DNA of 53,341 nucleotides from Bacillota bacterium. GTDB taxonomy: Bacteria > Bacillota > Clostridia > Saccharofermentanales > DTU023. The notes below the pieces were generated by a model. The model was given only the letters and a program-made list of their open reading frames with translations. It searched no databases and was not told the origin of the DNA. The stretch is from positions 1 to 53,341 of the forward strand of contig JAKPXB010000037.1 of the NCBI GenBank assembly GCA_029570375.1, in the 5' to 3' direction. The position numbers and the translations under genes are program-made. Below, piece by piece: positions 50,701 to 53,341 of the stretch (position 1 is its first letter; every line of letters begins with the position of its first letter).

Positions 50701-51076
50701 TAATGTGCACCGGGCGGCAACCTCCGGAAATTTTAAACACAGCTGAATTCAACTGTTATAAACCTTATAACGCTTATATAACGGCAATTCAGGCTACCGC
50801 TTTTTTACCGGACAGCTTACAATACGACCAAATATCCGATCAGTATTTACGGATAAAACTGACTCTCCGACATATCGATTTATAAATAAATAATAATCGA
50901 TACTTTTATAATACTTCAAGCGATTTTTATTAAATAATAACTCGTTCGCTCATATACAAATACGGCTGATCAAACGGCAAATCTTTGTTCACATTCGCAC
51001 GACACCGCGGCGACGATCTGTGAAAATTATGAGACAATGGGACACGGCACGATTCAACCTGTGAGGCTGGAGAGAA
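50701..51076. other. AT-rich divergent intergenic region with operator-like dyad
   Basis: These 376 bases separate the hydroxylase cluster from a + strand gene pair. TATCGATT (50873-50880) and AATCGATA (50895-50902) form a perfect inverted pair, a possible regulator site. No regulator gene is adjacent and no small gene is convincing. Confidence 0.4.
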
Positions 51077-51493
51077 ATGGACGAAAAAATAAAACAGTTT
51101 AAAACATGGGTCTCTGAGTGGCTGCGGGAAGCCGCTTCCGAAAACCCGGAATCACCGGAGCTCTACACGCGGATGTGGGACGCGCTGTCTTCCGTTCTGA
51201 ACCAACGGGAATCCGCGCATCCCCCTTTAAACCGGATTTTTGCCGAGGAAGTCACGCTCATCGTCACGGACGCGAAGACGGGAAGAGTCTTTCTGCGCCA
51301 ATTACCTCTTGCGTATTCTGAAACAAGCAACGGAATCACTCTTAAGGGCGAAACGTTCGCGGCGGAGCCGACTGAGATCGTCTTTTTTACCGAATTCGCT
51401 CTGGGCAAACTTCTCGAGCTGCAGGGACAGGGACAGAACGAACCGGAGTGCGGAGGACATCATGCGCACGATCACGACGGCGCAGGCGGGTGA
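51077..51493 (+). CDS. Unknown 138-residue protein with His-rich tail
   Basis: A soluble protein with a helical N-terminal half (IKQFKTWVSEWLREAASENP) and a beta-rich C-terminal half (EVTLIVTDAKTGRVFLRQLP). The tail GGHHAHDHDG could bind metal such as nickel, zinc or copper. CTGGAGAG precedes the ATG. It lies 12 bases before the small transporter-like gene, so the two are co-transcribed and perhaps work together. No family is recognised. Confidence 0.75.
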   Translation: MDEKIKQFKTWVSEWLREAASENPESPELYTRMWDALSSVLNQRESAHPPLNRIFAEEVTLIVTDAKTGRVFLRQLPLAYSETSNGITLKGETFAAEPTEIVFFTEFALGKLLELQGQGQNEPECGGHHAHDHDGAGG

Positions 51494-51505
51494 GGACGCG
51501 GGGCA

Positions 51506-51979
51506 ATGAAAAAATATATCTGGATTTTTCTCATCGCGATGCTTCCGCTCATCGAGATCAGAGGCGCTGTCATCTATGCGGGCGCCCACAGCGTACCGCT
51601 TCTCCCCTCCATGATTGTCGGCATCATCGGCAATATGCTGCCCGTGCCGCTCATCTTCTACTTTGCGCGCAAAATACTGATCTGGGGACAGGATAAGAAG
51701 TACATAGGAAAAATCTTCAGTTTTTTCCTGAAACGCGGCGAAGCCGGCGGTGAAAAACTGATGAAAAAAGCGGGACACGGTCTCTACGCCGCGCTTTTTC
51801 TGTTTGTGGCGATTCCGCTGCCCGGGACGGGCGCGTGGACCGGGACGCTCGCCGCGAGTATTCTGAATATGGATTTCAAAAAAAGTATCGCCGCCGTTAT
51901 CAGCGGCGTCGTCGTCGCCGGGCTTCTTATCTACCTCGCGACGACAGGACTGATCTCCGCCTGGTTTGCGGTGACCTGA
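51506..51979 (+). CDS. Small multidrug export family membrane protein
   Basis: A 157-residue membrane protein with about four hydrophobic segments and the signature LPLIEIRGAVIYAG near the N-terminus, then PLPGTGAWTGTLAASIL. These match the small multidrug export (PF06695) family, which is named by weak functional evidence. It follows the His-tailed protein in an operon. The transported substrate is unknown. The metal-binding tail next door makes a metal or cationic compound worth considering, as inference only. Confidence 0.88.
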   Translation: MKKYIWIFLIAMLPLIEIRGAVIYAGAHSVPLLPSMIVGIIGNMLPVPLIFYFARKILIWGQDKKYIGKIFSFFLKRGEAGGEKLMKKAGHGLYAALFLFVAIPLPGTGAWTGTLAASILNMDFKKSIAAVISGVVVAGLLIYLATTGLISAWFAVT

Positions 51980-52135
51980 AACAGAATGTCAAACCGTTTC
52001 TCATTCGGCAGCGTCAAGGATACGAGCTGTTGACAAAGTGAACCTCAACGCGCTTGCGAACCAAGCGCATAAAAACATGCTTTGCCCTTTTTGAGCTGAA
52101 ATGCGATATTCTCGTGCACTTATTATACCAAAAAC

Positions 52136-52166
52136 TGCCTGTAAACCCCGTCGTTTCAGGCATTTT
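52136..52166 (+). terminator. Terminator-like hairpin
   Basis: TGCCTG (52136-52141) with AAC/GTT pairing inside closes on CAGGCA (52157-52162), followed by TTTT. It lies 157 bases after the export-family gene and may end that operon. Confidence 0.55.
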
Positions 52167-52243
52167 CACTTCCTTCAGCAGACCCTAGTTATTCTTCAGA
52201 CCTGGAAACTCAATTGGAGTACGAGGGGGCTTGAGGATGAGCT

Positions 52244-52281
52244 GCGTTTTAGGTTCCCCCGGCCGGGGGAACCTAAAACGC
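52244..52281. repeat. 38-bp perfect palindrome
   Basis: Each arm is GCGTTTTAGGTTCCCCCGG (19 bases), joined centre to centre without a loop. It is flanked by non-coding sequence and has no T-run. The symmetry is exact, which is unusual in a terminator because a loop is normally present. It may bind a protein, extrude as a cruciform, or be the end of a mobile element. Confidence 0.9.
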
Positions 52282-52289
52282 TAGCCAAG

Positions 52290-52439
52290 TAAGACAAATG
52301 TGCGAAAGATTCTTGACAGTACCCTCCACGAGTCATTCGGCTTTTACACGGACTTCGAGATCGTCAAGCTCGCCGACATGAGGAAAATTATCCGGCAAAG
52401 CAAAAAATACTGCACATTGGGCAAAAGCGCACAAATATA
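52290..52439 (+). pseudogene. Possible gene fragment next to the palindrome
   Basis: A short frame just right of the palindrome reads VRKILDSTLHESFGFYTDFE and ends KKYCTLGKSAQI at about 52439. It looks protein-like but has no start signal, and a stop lies just upstream at the palindrome edge. It could be the tail of a gene cut by whatever made the palindrome. No family is recognised. Confidence 0.3.
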
Positions 52440-52467
52440 AGATCCTCTCAAAGCCCTCACTCTACGC

Positions 52468-53261
52468 TTATTGAGGAAAAACACAAGGGTTGCCACTACA
52501 TGCCCAACTTAAATGTTGCACATTTCCACACGAACAGTATATGTCGTAATAATGCCTGGCTCCCGCATGATATTCCTGATGACTGCAGGTTTGCCAACGA
52601 TACGATTTACATGTATTACATCTTACTCGATGGTTAAGGCCCGTGGTCTTTTCCAGTGAGGTTGGATACGAACCTGAATGGGTATGTTCGTGAACCATCA
52701 CTTTCATACCCATTTTATCATAGGTTGTAACATTTTTTGTAACAGAATAATTAGGATACATAATCTGGTTCGAATTAGTGAAGTGCCCGAGTCCGTATAC
52801 ATGCCCTAATTCATGTGCAATCGTTCTGTTTTTGCCCGCCGGCACGTTGTTGTCGAAGTTGCTGCTGTAGATCGTGATCACCCAAGACGAAATATGCTTT
52901 GTTGTTTCGTTCCAATAAATCGTTGTTATTGCGGTTGCATCCGATGTCGCTCCACTTGCCTTTATTGTACCCATTGATGACGATCCGCCTTCAGTACATG
53001 AAATAGATGATCCCCACAGCGCAATACCAGCATTCACGTAAGCCAAATACGCATTTCTCACGTTCGATGATTCATATTTATAAGATGTATTTTTTTGCCC
53101 ATGTGAGGTTTCTTAAGGCTAATAAATTCCCATCTCGTTATATTGTCCACTTCAAATAAGGAGAGACTGACGGCAAAAACACCTGCATTGGAAAGAGTAG
53201 ACAACAGCAAGGCAATCGCCAGCGCCAGACAGATAATAAACAGAATTGATTTCCTTGTCAT
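52468..53261 (-). pseudogene. Secreted matrixin-type metalloprotease, frameshifted in A7 run
   Basis: The first frame (ATG 53261) encodes a signal peptide (MTRKSILFIICLALAIALLL) and about 35 residues up to KKPHMGKK. The catalytic part continues in another frame down to 52468: zinc motif HELGHVYGLGH (His83, Glu84, His87 and His93 when counted from the GTG at 53061) and a Met-turn (IMYP). A cysteine-rich tail with CNTCKS and CSCGN follows. The two frames meet at a run of seven A residues (53090-53096 on the minus strand); eight would restore one protein of about 264 residues. It may be a mutation, a phase switch, a programmed slip or an assembly error. The gene is AT-richer than its neighbours. 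Confidence 0.75.
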
Positions 53262-53341
53262 AATTACACCGCCAGAAAAACATATTATCTTATGCAGCAT
53301 TGAACGCCCAAGCGAGCCGAACCGTGTGCGTTGTGGTTGGT

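Overview
The window suggests an anaerobic member of the Bacillota (Clostridia), with moderately high GC in its housekeeping genes. The grounds are strong AGGAGG-type ribosome binding sites, GTG and TTG starts, a T-box leader, a CD1871A-type CXXC protein beside TlpA and a NapH-like ferredoxin, remnants of a Tn1549-like conjugative element, and a molybdenum hydroxylase cluster of a kind shared by clostridia and sulfate reducers. Species cannot be told from the sequence.

Layout. 1-3.2 kb: a minus-strand thiol-disulfide/Fe-S membrane operon ending in a CPBP protease. 3.4-7.7 kb: an acetyltransferase-like gene, then an eroded zone with a truncated radical SAM gene, relaxase, ParA and primase scars of a mobile element, an AAA/DUF4143 ATPase and tRNA-Ser(GGA). 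7.9-14.1 kb: a divergent aldehyde/alcohol dehydrogenase pair, a GntR-ABC operon with its own operator, an orphan leader-peptide-like structured transcript, and a zinc-ribbon membrane protein. 14.5-18.3 kb: tadA, plsC, hflX, and an XRE regulator overlapping a convergent gene. 18.3-27.3 kb: a polyamine operon (AdoMet decarboxylase, arginine decarboxylase-like, aminopropyltransferase, agmatinase, carboxy(nor)spermidine dehydrogenase and decarboxylase, MATE exporter) behind an FMN reductase. 27.4-32.4 kb: tRNA-Arg, a four-domain CoA-disulfide reductase/rhodanese/TusA/DsrE fusion, tRNA-Leu and initiator tRNA-Met, and an AT-rich HigBA-type module whose antitoxin is fused to an ImmA/IrrE protease. 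32.6-39.8 kb: Nudix hydrolase, deoxycytidylate deaminase, metNIQ behind a methionine-specifier T-box, and leuS.

39.98-50.6 kb is the most interesting block: ten co-directional genes headed by a Desulfovibrio-MOP-type molybdenum hydroxylase. They are followed by a GltD/ferredoxin/HdrD-like oxidoreductase, a small four-cysteine-pair redox protein, a methyltransferase, a C-GCAxxG-C-C protein, a 49-residue coupled ORF, an EF2568-like cysteine desulfurase relative, an unknown 101-residue protein, a multi-cluster radical SAM protein and a CoA-ligase-like adenylating enzyme that lacks the usual C-terminal lid. Several of these families are known from orphan SelD / selenium-dependent molybdenum hydroxylase neighbourhoods, but what the set builds is not established. 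The window ends with two small + strand genes, a 38-bp perfect palindrome, and a secreted matrixin-type protease split by a 7-base homopolymer frameshift.

All calls come from reading motifs, start sites and gene order. No database search was run.
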